From contig NZ_JBBBNV010000004.1 in NCBI RefSeq assembly GCF_037137075.1, forward strand, positions 62,001 to 126,000: 64,000 nucleotides of DNA, given 5' to 3'. The position numbers were made by a program, and so were the translations under genes. How positions within the stretch are numbered: the stretch's first letter is position 1; each line of letters opens with the position of its first letter. The DNA comes from JBBBNV01 sp037137075 (GTDB lineage: Bacteria; Bacillota; Bacilli; Paenibacillales; NBRC-103111). The notes below the pieces were generated by a model. It worked only from the letters and a program-made list of their open reading frames with translations, had not been told where the DNA came from and searched no databases. Shown in pieces: positions 7,992 to 16,793 of this stretch.

Positions 7992-10388
7992 ATGGGACCA
8001 AACAGAAATAGGGCACGGAAACTGCCTCTGCTGCCGCTTCGCGGGCTGCTTGTCTATCCGAGTATGGTACTCCATCTGGATGTCGGCCGGGAGAAATCGG
8101 TCAAGGCGCTGGAGAGGGCGATGGTGGAGGACAGCTTGATACTCCTCTGCTCCCAATCTGAAATTAATATTGAGGAGCCCACCCGGGAAGACATTTATCG
8201 AGTCGGGACCATTTCCAAAATCAGGCAAATGCTGAAGCTGCCGAATGGAACCATCCGTGTTCTCGTGGAAGGCATCACAAGAGCCGAAATCGTGGAATTT
8301 GCCGCGAATGACGAATATTATGAGGTCATGGTCAAGGAGCTGCATGAGGAAGAAACAGCGGCCCCCGAAATTCATGCGCTGATGCGCAGTGTGCTTAGCC
8401 AGTTCGAGCAGTATATCAATTTGTCCAAAAAAGTAACGCCGGAAACGATGGCTGCCGTCATGGACATTGATCAGCCGGGCAGGCTGGCTGATGTGATCTG
8501 CAGCCATCTTCCTTTAAAAATCAAAGATAAGCAGGAAATCCTGGAAACCTTCGGCGTTCGGGAACGTCTGGAGAAGCTTCTGGCCATGCTGAACAATGAG
8601 CGCGAGGTGCTGGAGCTGGAACGCAAAATCAGCCAGCGCGTCAAAAAGCAAATGGAGAAAACCCAGAAGGAGTACTATCTCCGCGAGCAGATGAAGGCGA
8701 TTCAGAAGGAGCTTGGCGACAAGGAAGGCCGCGCCGGTGAGGTTGAGGAGCTGCGATCGCAGCTTGAAGAGGCTCAGATGCCGGACAAAGTGCGGGAAAA
8801 GGTCGAAAAGGAGATTGACCGTCTTGAGAAAATGCCGGCGACGTCGGCTGAAGGCGGGGTTATCCGCAATTATATCGACTGGCTGCTTGCGCTGCCGTGG
8901 ACAAACAAAACCTTCGACGACCTGGATATCCACAATGCCGAAGTCATTCTGAATGAGGATCACTACGGTCTGGAGAAGCCGAAGGAGCGCGTGCTGGAGT
9001 ACTTGGCGGTTCAGCAGCTCGTTAAGAAGCTAAAAGGGCCTATACTTTGCCTTGTCGGGCCGCCGGGAGTCGGTAAAACATCCATCGCCCGTTCTATTGC
9101 CCGCTCGCTTAACCGCAAGTTTATCCGGATTTCTCTGGGCGGGGTGCGGGATGAGGCCGAGATTCGCGGTCACCGCAGAACGTATGTCGGCGCGATGCCC
9201 GGACGCGTAATTCAAGGGATGAAGAGCGCCGGGACGAATAATCCGGTCTTTCTCCTTGACGAAATTGACAAAATGGCGATGGATTTCCGGGGAGATCCAG
9301 CGGCCGCGCTGCTGGAGGTTCTGGACCCGGAGCAAAACAGCACTTTTAGCGATCATTTTATTGAGCTGCCGTTTGATTTGTCCAATGTCATGTTCGTGAC
9401 TACAGCCAATGCCGTCCACAATATCCCCCGGCCGCTGCTTGATCGGATGGAAGTGCTTTATATCCCGGGGTATACCGAGATTGAGAAGCTGCAGATTGCT
9501 TCCAACTATTTGATCAAGAAGCAGAAGGAAGATCATGGCTTGAAGGAAGAACAGCTGCAGGTGACGGAGGCCGCTCTTCAGCGTGTAATTCGTGAATATA
9601 CGCGTGAAGCGGGTGTGCGGAATCTGGAGCAGCAGGTTGCTTCCCTCTGCCGGAAGTCGGCGCGTCAAATCGTGACGGAGCCGGGCAATCACATCGTGAT
9701 TGATGCAGAGCAGGTGCCCGATTATCTCGGGCCAAGCAAATTCCGGTACGGCATGGCGGAGCTGGAGGACCAAATCGGCGCCGTAACGGGTCTGGCGTGG
9801 ACAGAGGTTGGCGGCGATACGCTCGTTATCGAGGTCACCGTCTTGCCTGGCGCCGGCAAGCTGATGCTGACCGGCAAGCTTGGCGATGTGATGAAGGAAT
9901 CGGCGCAGGCCGCTTTCAGCTATACACGAAGCCGGGCGGCGCAGCTCAAAATCCCCGAGGACTTCCATGAGAAGAACGATATCCATATCCATATTCCGGA
10001 GGGAGCGATTCCGAAGGATGGACCGTCAGCCGGGATTACGATTGCAACAGCGCTGATTTCTTCACTCACCGGGATGCCGGTGTCCAAGGAAGTGGCCATG
10101 ACCGGAGAAATTACGCTGCGCGGCCGCGTGCTGCCTATCGGCGGCTTGAAGGAGAAATCCTTGGCCGCGCACCGGGCCGGAATCAAGAAGGTGCTGCTGC
10201 CGAAGGAGAATGAAAAGGATTTGCAAGATATTCCGGACAGTGTGCGAAACGAAATGACTTTTATTCCGGTCAGCCACATGGATCAGGTACTGGAGCATGC
10301 GCTGGTCGGAGAAATCGATTTCCTCACAACACCGATACAAGAAAGTGTGAACGAAGATGAAAGTGGATCAAGCCGAGTTTGTCATTAG
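7992..10388 (+). CDS. lon: Lon protease LonA
   Basis: Soluble AAA+ serine protease that removes damaged and regulatory proteins. Domain order is the N-terminal substrate-binding LON domain (about 15-210, beginning LPLLPLRGLLVYP), a coiled-coil region, the AAA+ domain with Walker A GPPGVGKT and Walker B FLLDEIDK, and the protease domain with Ser679 in DGPSAGIT and Lys722 in GGLKEK. The frame is open from ATG 7953, but GGAGGT sits 7 bases before ATG 7992 and the predicted -10 covers the first ATG, so 798 aa is preferred. The gene end overlaps the start of ysxC by 32 bases, suggesting coupled translation. Confidence 0.96.
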   Translation: MGPNRNRARKLPLLPLRGLLVYPSMVLHLDVGREKSVKALERAMVEDSLILLCSQSEINIEEPTREDIYRVGTISKIRQMLKLPNGTIRVLVEGITRAEIVEFAANDEYYEVMVKELHEEETAAPEIHALMRSVLSQFEQYINLSKKVTPETMAAVMDIDQPGRLADVICSHLPLKIKDKQEILETFGVRERLEKLLAMLNNEREVLELERKISQRVKKQMEKTQKEYYLREQMKAIQKELGDKEGRAGEVEELRSQLEEAQMPDKVREKVEKEIDRLEKMPATSAEGGVIRNYIDWLLALPWTNKTFDDLDIHNAEVILNEDHYGLEKPKERVLEYLAVQQLVKKLKGPILCLVGPPGVGKTSIARSIARSLNRKFIRISLGGVRDEAEIRGHRRTYVGAMPGRVIQGMKSAGTNNPVFLLDEIDKMAMDFRGDPAAALLEVLDPEQNSTFSDHFIELPFDLSNVMFVTTANAVHNIPRPLLDRMEVLYIPGYTEIEKLQIASNYLIKKQKEDHGLKEEQLQVTEAALQRVIREYTREAGVRNLEQQVASLCRKSARQIVTEPGNHIVIDAEQVPDYLGPSKFRYGMAELEDQIGAVTGLAWTEVGGDTLVIEVTVLPGAGKLMLTGKLGDVMKESAQAAFSYTRSRAAQLKIPEDFHEKNDIHIHIPEGAIPKDGPSAGITIATALISSLTGMPVSKEVAMTGEITLRGRVLPIGGLKEKSLAAHRAGIKKVLLPKENEKDLQDIPDSVRNEMTFIPVSHMDQVLEHALVGEIDFLTTPIQESVNEDESGSSRVCH

Positions 10389-10962
10389 TGCGGTCGGCCC
10401 GAGCCAATATCCTGAGGATGCCTTGCCGGAGATTGCTCTGGCAGGGCGTTCTAATGTTGGCAAGTCGTCGCTTATTAACCGTATGATTCAGCGCAAGGCG
10501 CTGGCGCGGACGAGCTCCAAGCCGGGCAAAACGCAAACCCTGAACTTTTACCGCATTAATTCCTCTTTATATTTTACCGATTTGCCGGGGTATGGCTATG
10601 CCAACGTATCTAAGGCGCAGCGCGAGAAGTGGGGTAAATTCATCGAGGAATACTTAATGACGCGCGAGCACCTGAAGCTGGTGCTGCTGCTCGTCGATTT
10701 GCGCCATCCCCCGTCCAAAGACGACCAGATGATGTACGACTGGCTGTGCCATTTCGATTTGCCGATTTGTGTTGTCGCTACCAAGGCCGATAAGCTGCCC
10801 AAAAACAGCTGGCCAAAGCAGCTCAAGCAGGTTAAGCAGACACTGCTGGTCCGCGCTGACCACCCTGTAGTGCTGTTCTCCTCCGAGCTTGGATTAGGTA
10901 AGGACGAGCTGTGGGGACAAATTTTCAAGCATGTGAAGCTGGCTGAAGAAGAAACGGAATAG
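10357..10962 (+). CDS. ysxC: Ribosome biogenesis GTP-binding protein YsxC/EngB
   Basis: Essential TRAFAC GTPase needed for late assembly of the 50S ribosomal subunit. At 201 aa it shows G1 GRSNVGKS, G3 DLPGYG, G4 TKAD and G5-like SSELG. It begins inside the 3' end of lonA, the same arrangement as in B. subtilis, so both should be on one message. No terminator follows directly; a strong one lies about 145 bases downstream. Confidence 0.96.
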   Translation: MKVDQAEFVISAVGPSQYPEDALPEIALAGRSNVGKSSLINRMIQRKALARTSSKPGKTQTLNFYRINSSLYFTDLPGYGYANVSKAQREKWGKFIEEYLMTREHLKLVLLLVDLRHPPSKDDQMMYDWLCHFDLPICVVATKADKLPKNSWPKQLKQVKQTLLVRADHPVVLFSSELGLGKDELWGQIFKHVKLAEEETE

Positions 10963-11303
10963 TTCGCCGCTAGGCGGGGCTGTGTCCTCTTATAAGCCGT
11001 TTTTACGCTTTGAGCACGCCGCCGGCAAGTTGAACTGCGGAACCGTTCAGCGGAAGCAGGGGGGCCTGCACGGGGGTTTTAGAATCATGACGATGCTAAT
11101 ACACAGAAGCTTCCACCGCCATTAGAATGGGGTCTGGAAGCTTTTTTGCTATAATCATTTCTTTGAATCACGTGAAGGCTGATTCATTCAATAAAACGTG
11201 ATGCGATTTCTATGATTTTCTCTTGACGCACTCCAAAACGAGGAGTACCATGAAAGAAATTTGTCTCTTGCTGCAGAGGCTTTGAGGAAAACCGGAGGGA
11301 TTT
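10963..11303. other. Intergenic region with terminator and inverted repeats
   Basis: No plausible gene. It holds the terminator at 11107-11147. Beyond it, before the membrane-protein gene, are two overlapping inverted repeats: ATCACGT (11167-11173) with ACGTGAT (11196-11202), and GAATCA (11165-11170) with TGATTC (11180-11185). These could be an operator, but no regulator is indicated. Confidence 0.5.
11107..11147 (+). terminator. Rho-independent terminator after ysxC
   Basis: AAGCTTCCA pairs with TGGAAGCTT around an inner CCATT/AATGG pair, followed by TTTTTT. It ends the lonA-ysxC transcript. Confidence 0.88.
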
Positions 11304-11804
11304 ATGGTATTAAAATCGCTTATTATCAGTTTGTATTTGCTTGGCGCGTATTGGGCTTCACTTCAATTTCCGGCACTGCACATGATTTTTTTTCCGACGC
11401 TCGGCGCGTTCTGCTATTTGTTCCTGACCCGCAAATATGATATGAAGGAAGTGTCGCGCATATCTGTAGGCGCGGTTGTTTCTTCCACATTCGGCAGCAT
11501 CATGTACATGCTGGACTGGGGGCTGCCTGCTTTTTTTGTGACGTGCTTGATGACGATCTGGATGATTCGGCGTTGGCACTGGAATGCCCCGCCCATTGTG
11601 GCAGTGGCGCTTATTCCATTCTTTTCGCATCCCGCCCCGGTCTGGGGCTTCCCGCTTAGCGTATTGCTTGCATTGGCTGGGCTTCACGTGACCATTTGGC
11701 TGCTCCAGGCGGCCGATCACCCTCATCTTCCCCAATGGATGAAGCTGCTGGTGCACGGCAAAATTCCGGTTCCGGAGCAATCTTCCGGCGGTGCGAATCT
11801 GTAA
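11304..11804 (+). CDS. Multi-pass membrane protein, HPP-like
   Basis: 166-aa hydrophobic protein with about five membrane segments. Phrases such as FFPTLGAFCYLFLTR, RISVGAVVSSTFGS and VALIPFFSHPAP resemble the HPP family of small integral membrane proteins, some of which transport nitrite in other organisms. The match is loose and no transport substrate can be claimed. GGAGGG precedes the ATG. It is probably monocistronic, with a terminator before it and a new promoter region after it. Inverted repeats upstream suggest regulation. Confidence 0.6.
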   Translation: MVLKSLIISLYLLGAYWASLQFPALHMIFFPTLGAFCYLFLTRKYDMKEVSRISVGAVVSSTFGSIMYMLDWGLPAFFVTCLMTIWMIRRWHWNAPPIVAVALIPFFSHPAPVWGFPLSVLLALAGLHVTIWLLQAADHPHLPQWMKLLVHGKIPVPEQSSGGANL

Positions 11805-12018
11805 AGCAGGGGAGAATGCCGAAAAAGTAAGCATCGAGCCCTGCGAATCCCCGAAGTTGCTGCGGGAAAGCGAGGATTTACTGTAATTTCCCGTGGTGTT
11901 CGCGGATAAATCCGATTTTTTTGAAATTTTGCTGATTTTCAAGGAAAATAAAACAGGAATGTCAAGGCTTCTTATAGTATAATAAGAGTGGGTGAAAAAT
12001 AAGAATCGAGGGATTTTT

Positions 12019-12606
12019 ATGGCTCAGCGGTTAGGGACCGAATACGTCAAAACCTGCTTGAACTTATCAGAAGCCGATTTAGGTCGTTTATTCAAGCTGT
12101 TCTCCGAAGAGAATGTGCAGCAAAGAGTTAAAGTTTTTGAAAATGGGAGTCAGGAAGTTGTTCTGCACGATGATGCCGGAGAAGAAATTGTGCTGGCCTT
12201 CGAGCGCAGGCATGGACGTTATGTATGCGAAGGCGCATGCAGGATGAAGAGCACGAAGCTGGTGAATGCCATGCGTAAAGCGGTAGCCGCTTTTAAAGGG
12301 GATGCTGTGGTCAGAAGGCATTATACAGGCTATCATATGGATTACGTCTATGCCGCAGGCAGTGTTGTCCGTATCACAGAGGTCAAGCAGGACGCCATTA
12401 AGCTGGTGTACGAGTACAAAGATACGCTTGGCCAACTGGAGCGCCTGTTTAACAAACGGGCTGCCGAACAGGAGATTACACTTGTGCAGCAGGATATTGA
12501 TTTTTTGCTGGATCAGCGTAATTTGGTTACCGAGCCGGAGCGTATGCAGGAAATCGATGCAGAATTAACCCGGCTGACACACCGCTTGTTTGTGCTGGAA
12601 GCTTAA
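12019..12606 (+). CDS. Hypothetical protein, helical C-terminus
   Basis: About 195 aa; I do not recognise the family. The N-terminal half looks like a compact alpha/beta domain (LFKLFSEENVQQRVKVF, EEIVLAFERRHGRYVC). The C-terminal 70 residues are charged and probably helical (YKDTLGQLERLFNKR, LLDQRNLVTEPERM), possibly a coiled coil. No signal peptide or membrane segment is seen, so it should be cytoplasmic. The frame is open from 11992, but ATG 12019 is preferred because GAGGGA lies 7 bases before it. TATAAT at 11978-11983 is a plausible -10. A strong terminator follows, so it appears monocistronic. Confidence 0.75.
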   Translation: MAQRLGTEYVKTCLNLSEADLGRLFKLFSEENVQQRVKVFENGSQEVVLHDDAGEEIVLAFERRHGRYVCEGACRMKSTKLVNAMRKAVAAFKGDAVVRRHYTGYHMDYVYAAGSVVRITEVKQDAIKLVYEYKDTLGQLERLFNKRAAEQEITLVQQDIDFLLDQRNLVTEPERMQEIDAELTRLTHRLFVLEA

Positions 12607-12635
12607 CGGATTGTTAAATTTTTATTAAAATACGC

Positions 12636-12667
12636 GGGTCCTTTGCCGAGGCAAGGGGCTCTTTTTT
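12636..12667 (+). terminator. Rho-independent terminator
   Basis: GGGTCCTTTGCC folds on GGCAAGGGGCTC with several G-U pairs and runs into TTTTTT. It closes the hypothetical gene. Confidence 0.85.
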
Positions 12668-12822
12668 GCATAAATACAAGCACCATCGGCCTTGAACGCG
12701 AATACAGTGAGTAGCGGAGCAACGGCCCGGCTTAGTTTTTGGGCGTGTCCCAAAAAAAACTATTGCAATTCTGCCCGATAGATGTTATTTTTATTTTCGT
12801 TGAAAACAATATAGGAACCAGG

Positions 12823-12878
12823 ATTCACTCAGGACATGTGGATGTTGCGAGAGAGCGCGATTCCCTCGAGAAGTGAAT
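12823..12878 (+). promoter_or_regulatory. Possible structured leader of speD
   Basis: ATTCACT (12823-12829) and AGTGAAT (12872-12878) are perfect inverted arms enclosing further short complementary runs (GAGAG with CCTC). It lies in the untranslated region before speD. It matches no riboswitch class I can name. Confidence 0.35.
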
Positions 12879-12937
12879 GACGTAGGTCCTAGCGGATGAA
12901 ATCCAACAATTTTATTCCTAGGAAGGGGGGCCGAAAG

Positions 12938-13339
12938 ATGGAATATTCAACTTTCGGAAGACACGTTGCTGTAGATACTTGGGGTGTGAACTTTGAGTTT
13001 TTGAACAACGCAGAGTTCTTGCAAGCACATATGGTAGAGGCCGCTGAAGCTTGCGGTGCCACAGTGCTGTCGGTGCAAGCCAAACAATTCGAGCCTCAAG
13101 GGGCAACGGTACTTGTAATGCTGTCAGAAAGCCATATCTCGATTCACACGTATCCTGAGAGAGGATTCGCAGCTATTGATTGCTATACCTGCGGGGAGAC
13201 AGTAGATCCTCAACTGGCGATCGATTACTTGGTTTCTGTATTGAAGCCGGAGAAAACGTATGCCAAAAAACTGATTCGCGGCTTGGGTGAAATGTCGGTT
13301 GTTGAACCGGAAATCAAACAGGCGGTATTGGTAAAATAA
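12938..13339 (+). CDS. speD: S-adenosylmethionine decarboxylase proenzyme SpeD
   Basis: Pyruvoyl enzyme that decarboxylates S-adenosylmethionine to provide aminopropyl groups for spermidine. The proenzyme cleaves itself before the serine in SESHISIHTYPE, creating beta and alpha chains and the pyruvoyl group. The catalytic cysteine is in DCYTCGE. The length of 133 aa fits the short bacterial class. The frame is open from 12896, but ATG 12938 follows AGGAAGGGGGG at good spacing and MEYSTFGRHVAVD matches the family N-terminus. It is monocistronic, closed by a bidirectional terminator. No spermidine synthase gene is adjacent. Confidence 0.95.
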   Translation: MEYSTFGRHVAVDTWGVNFEFLNNAEFLQAHMVEAAEACGATVLSVQAKQFEPQGATVLVMLSESHISIHTYPERGFAAIDCYTCGETVDPQLAIDYLVSVLKPEKTYAKKLIRGLGEMSVVEPEIKQAVLVK

Positions 13340-13341
13340 AT

Positions 13342-13384
13342 AAACAAAACGGCCATGGACATATGTCCATGGCCATTTTGTTTA
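13342..13384. terminator. Bidirectional terminator between speD and hemA
   Basis: A near-perfect palindrome centred on GGCCATGGACAT/ATGTCCATGGCC, flanked by AAACAAAA on one side and TTTTGTTT on the other. Confidence 0.9.
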
Positions 13385-13467
13385 TAATCAGGTCGGATTT
13401 ATAAGTATATTTGCGTCGAATTATAAGAAAAATAGAAGATAGATAGCTCCCGGAAACAGAGAGACCG

Positions 13468-13589
13468 TGCTATAATAAAAAACAAACATTTGCACGGGTC
13501 GGCAGTGTATGAAGACGAAGCAGGCAAGGGTTGCTTTCATAAATTATACAAATTTACGTCCATGCGGATTTGTCGAACTGTGCTATAAT
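13468..13589 (+). promoter_or_regulatory. Tandem extended -10 elements before hemA
   Basis: The 10-mer GTGCTATAAT occurs twice, with TATAAT at 13471-13476 and 13584-13589. Each is preceded by TG one base upstream, an extended -10. Clear -35 hexamers are lacking, as expected for that promoter type. The proximal copy is likely the hem operon promoter. Confidence 0.5.
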
Positions 13590-13622
13590 GGACGAGACTA
13601 AAGGAAAGGCAGGTGATCCTAT

Positions 13623-15041
13623 ATGCATATTCTAGCTGTTGGGCTGAACTACAAGACTGCGCCAGTGGAAATTCGGGAGCAATTCGCGATTGCCGAGAAT
13701 GAATTGCCGCTCGCACTGCAGCAGCTTAAGAATACTCCAAGCGTGTTGGAATGCGCGATCGTGGGCACCTGTAATCGGACAGAACTGTATGCCGTAGTTG
13801 ACCGTCTTCCGCTTTGCGGCCAATCGTTACGCAGCTTCATGGAGAAGTGGTTCGGTGTTCCGAAGCAGGAAATGACACCGCATTTATACATTTATGAAGG
13901 TGATCAGGCGATTCGCCATTTGTTCCGTGTGGCAAGCGGGCTGGATTCGCTGGTTATCGGGGAGACTCAGATTCTAGGCCAGGTCAAGCATTCGCTTATG
14001 CTGGCACAGCAGGAGCGGACGACGGGCACGATTTTTAATACGTTGTTTAAGCAGGCGGTAACGATGGCCAAACGGGCCCATTCGGAAACCTCGATCGGCG
14101 AAAATCCGGTTTCCGTCAGCTACGCCGCCGTGGAGCTCGGGAAACGGATTTTCGGTGATTTTGCCCAAAAGACAGTGCTGATTATCGGCGCCGGCAAAAT
14201 GAGCGAGCTAACGGCAAAGCACCTGTATGCGAACGGAGCTCAGAAGGTTATTGTCGCTAACCGGACGCTGCAGCGGGCCGAAGACCTTGCCGGCAAGTTT
14301 GACGGCCGCGCCTGTGGCTGGGAGGAGCTGCCGGCTGCTCTGGCGGAAGCCGACATTGTCATTAGTTCAACAGGCTCACGCCAGCAGGTTTTAACCTGTA
14401 CCGAGGTCAAGGCTGCTATGCAGAGACGCAAATCGCGTCCGCTCTTCATGATTGACATCGCTGTACCACGCGACCTTGACCCGGCTATTGGTGATTTGCC
14501 GAATGTGTTCTTGTATGATATCGACGATTTGCAGATGATTGTGGAAAGCAATCTGAAGGAACGGCGCAAGGAGGCAATCAAAATCGACAAGATGATTGCA
14601 ACGGAGATGGAGCAGTTTGACGCTTGGTATCGCACACTCGCCGTCACCCCGGTCATCCAGGCGCTGCAAAAGAAGGCGGGCGACATTCATCAGGAAACGA
14701 TGGAGAGCCTGCTGCGTAAGCTTCCTGACCTGGATGAGCGCGAGATAACTGTTATTCGCAAGCTGACCAAAAGCATGGTAAACCAAATACTGCGTGATCC
14801 AATCGTGGGGATAAAGGAAATGGCTGAGAAGCGCAACGGCGCGCAAACCGTGGAAACCGTTACGAAGCTGTTCGCTCTTGAAGACGAGCTTGCCGGGCAG
14901 AAGAGGCAGCAGTCGAAGCCGGTAATGTATAATGCAATCGGCGAAGAGAAAGCAAAAGCAGCGGATTTGACATCTGCGGGCGAGCCGCAGCGGGCTGCTT
15001 ATTCCGGAGCGGGTTTACAGCCGGTAAACGCTCAAGCCTAG
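13623..15041 (+). CDS. hemA: Glutamyl-tRNA reductase HemA
   Basis: NADPH-dependent reduction of glutamyl-tRNA to glutamate-1-semialdehyde, the committed step of C5-pathway tetrapyrrole synthesis. The catalytic Cys50 is in VGTCNRTE. The NADPH domain (about 165-310) carries VLIIGAGKM and VANRT. A helical dimerisation domain follows. At 472 aa it is slightly longer than B. subtilis HemA because of a low-complexity tail after about residue 425, rich in Ala, Gln and Lys. GGCAGGTGAT serves as ribosome site. It is the first gene of the hem operon; hemX starts 8 bases after its stop. Confidence 0.97.
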   Translation: MHILAVGLNYKTAPVEIREQFAIAENELPLALQQLKNTPSVLECAIVGTCNRTELYAVVDRLPLCGQSLRSFMEKWFGVPKQEMTPHLYIYEGDQAIRHLFRVASGLDSLVIGETQILGQVKHSLMLAQQERTTGTIFNTLFKQAVTMAKRAHSETSIGENPVSVSYAAVELGKRIFGDFAQKTVLIIGAGKMSELTAKHLYANGAQKVIVANRTLQRAEDLAGKFDGRACGWEELPAALAEADIVISSTGSRQQVLTCTEVKAAMQRRKSRPLFMIDIAVPRDLDPAIGDLPNVFLYDIDDLQMIVESNLKERRKEAIKIDKMIATEMEQFDAWYRTLAVTPVIQALQKKAGDIHQETMESLLRKLPDLDEREITVIRKLTKSMVNQILRDPIVGIKEMAEKRNGAQTVETVTKLFALEDELAGQKRQQSKPVMYNAIGEEKAKAADLTSAGEPQRAAYSGAGLQPVNAQA

Positions 15042-15049
15042 GTGATACT

Positions 15050-15859
15050 ATGACCAAAATGTGGCTGTATGACGCCATCATTTATATATATGCCCTGAGC
15101 CTGCTGTTTTATTTCTCTGATTACGTTCGGCCGAATCAGAGTGCAAAGCGGATGGGAACAGGGCTGCTTTTTATCGTTTGGCTGCTTCAGACTGTGTTCT
15201 TTGCAGTGAGAATCATTAAATTGTCCTATATGCCGGTCTTTACGCTATTCGAAACAGCGTTCTTCTTCTCGTGGCTGCTGGTAACGATTGCGCTTGCCTT
15301 GAACTGGTTCATGCGAATCGATTTATTAATGTTTTTTGTGAATGTAATCGGGTTCGGGGTATCCGTGTTCAACCTGTTCAGCAATAGTGACCTTGTGCCT
15401 ACCCTGGCTCAGTGGGAGACTCGGGATGAGCTGCTGTTTATTCATATTACATTTGCCATTGCAAGCTATGTGGCGTTTTCCGTCTCGGCTGTTTTTTCTG
15501 CAATGTATTTGATATTGTTCCGCAGCTTGAAGGAGAAGCAGTGGTCCATGACGACCAAGCGTCTGCCGAGTCTGGAGAAGGTGGAGGGCTACACCTTCCG
15601 GGCTGCTGTTACCGGTCTGCCGCTGCTTATTGTCGCTTTGGCATTAGGCATCGTCGAGCTGCTGCTGCGAGAGGACATTTATTTGCTGCTTGATGCCAAA
15701 GTGTTTTATTCCATGCTGATTATTGGGGCGTACTCATTCTATTTGATTCAAAGAAAAACTCAAGAAGCGTCCGGGGCTAAGCTTTCCGGCTGGAATTTGG
15801 CGGCGTTTGTATTGGTGGCGACGAATATGCTGATTTCGGGCTTGTCGCGATTTCACTAA
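15050..15859 (+). CDS. hemX: HemX/CcsA-type membrane protein
   Basis: 269-aa integral membrane protein with about eight helices, of the cytochrome c assembly (CcsA/ResC-like) family. In B. subtilis HemX lies at the same place and lowers the level of HemA. The segment LLFIHITFAIASYVAFSVSAVFSAMY carries the conserved histidine-containing helix. Placement right after hemA supports the HemX name over a true ResC, which would sit beside resB. A terminator-like hairpin at 15934 may split the operon after it. Confidence 0.88.
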   Translation: MTKMWLYDAIIYIYALSLLFYFSDYVRPNQSAKRMGTGLLFIVWLLQTVFFAVRIIKLSYMPVFTLFETAFFFSWLLVTIALALNWFMRIDLLMFFVNVIGFGVSVFNLFSNSDLVPTLAQWETRDELLFIHITFAIASYVAFSVSAVFSAMYLILFRSLKEKQWSMTTKRLPSLEKVEGYTFRAAVTGLPLLIVALALGIVELLLREDIYLLLDAKVFYSMLIIGAYSFYLIQRKTQEASGAKLSGWNLAAFVLVATNMLISGLSRFH

Positions 15860-15933
15860 AAAAAGAAATGGCTTCATCGGCGTGAAGTCCGGGAGCAGGC
15901 TGCTTTCCGGCGGTTCGCTTATGAGATATATAC

Positions 15934-15954
15934 GGCTGCATGCAGCCTTTTTTT
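15934..15954 (+). terminator. Terminator-like hairpin after hemX
   Basis: GGCTGCA/TGCAGCC followed by TTTTTTT. It may attenuate the hem operon. It also covers the ATG at 15940, arguing against that ATG as the start of the next gene. Confidence 0.65.
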
Positions 15955-16056
15955 ATGACTAAGAAAGCGCTGCTTCGCATCCAGGCTGAATTCTTGTTCA
16001 GCCACACAACGGGAAAGGCCAAGGGTGCGAGGAGGCTCCGGAAGGGTGCGAGTGGG

Positions 16057-16698
16057 TTGGCGTATTATCCGATTATGATGGAGCTCGGCGGACAGCAGTG
16101 CGTCGTAGTCGGCGGCGGGACGGTAGCGGAGCGCAGGACGGCCGGCTTGCTGGAGGCCGGGGCAAGGGTGCGTGTTGTGAGCCCGGCCTTGACGGACACT
16201 TTATCTCGTTGGGCGGCTGTAGGCCAAATCGAATATTGGGGCAAGCGCTACGAAACGCAGGATGCTGCGGATGCGGTGCTCATTATTGCGGCTACGGACT
16301 GCCCGGAGACCAACCGGCAGGTAGGAGAGGATGCCCGGGTCCGCAGGCAGCTTGTTTGCCGGGCAGACCGGCCTGAAGCCGGGACATTCATCGTTCCGGG
16401 CTCTGTGCGCAGAGGAAGGCTCTTGCTGTCCGTCACCACAGGCGGGGCAAGCCCAGGGCTGACGGCGGCGATTCGTGATGAGCTGGCCGGGCACTACGGC
16501 GAAGATTATGAGAAGCTGACTGATTTACTGGCTGAGTATCGTATGAAGGTGCGTGAATATGTCAAAGATGCTGGTGAGCGGCAGAAGCTGCTTCGCTGCG
16601 CCGCGCCTGCCGATTGGCGGACCATGCTGGAACAGAAGGGCTTGAGGGAATACAGCGCGAAGCTGCAAACGCTCATTAATGGGCTGGAGAAGCACTAG
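16057..16698 (+). CDS. Precorrin-2 dehydrogenase / sirohydrochlorin ferrochelatase-type protein
   Basis: NAD-dependent oxidation of precorrin-2 to sirohydrochlorin, the route to siroheme; some members also insert iron. The N-terminal Rossmann motif VVVGGGTVAERR and the later TTGGASPGL are characteristic. The frame is open from 15940, but that ATG lies in a terminator hairpin. TTG 16057, giving (M)AYYPIMMELGG, matches the family start and has GGAAGGG upstream, so 214 aa is preferred. It lies between hemX and hemC, beside a methyltransferase-bearing hemD, so siroheme is made from within the hem operon. Whether chelatase activity is present is not clear. Confidence 0.88.
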   Translation: MAYYPIMMELGGQQCVVVGGGTVAERRTAGLLEAGARVRVVSPALTDTLSRWAAVGQIEYWGKRYETQDAADAVLIIAATDCPETNRQVGEDARVRRQLVCRADRPEAGTFIVPGSVRRGRLLLSVTTGGASPGLTAAIRDELAGHYGEDYEKLTDLLAEYRMKVREYVKDAGERQKLLRCAAPADWRTMLEQKGLREYSAKLQTLINGLEKH

Positions 16699-16793
16699 AA
16701 TGTCAAGCCAAAGAGAAAATTGACCGTGGAACACAGGCTCCGATAACTGACGCGGAGCTTTTCCAAGCGGATTACTTGCGGAGGTACATACAT

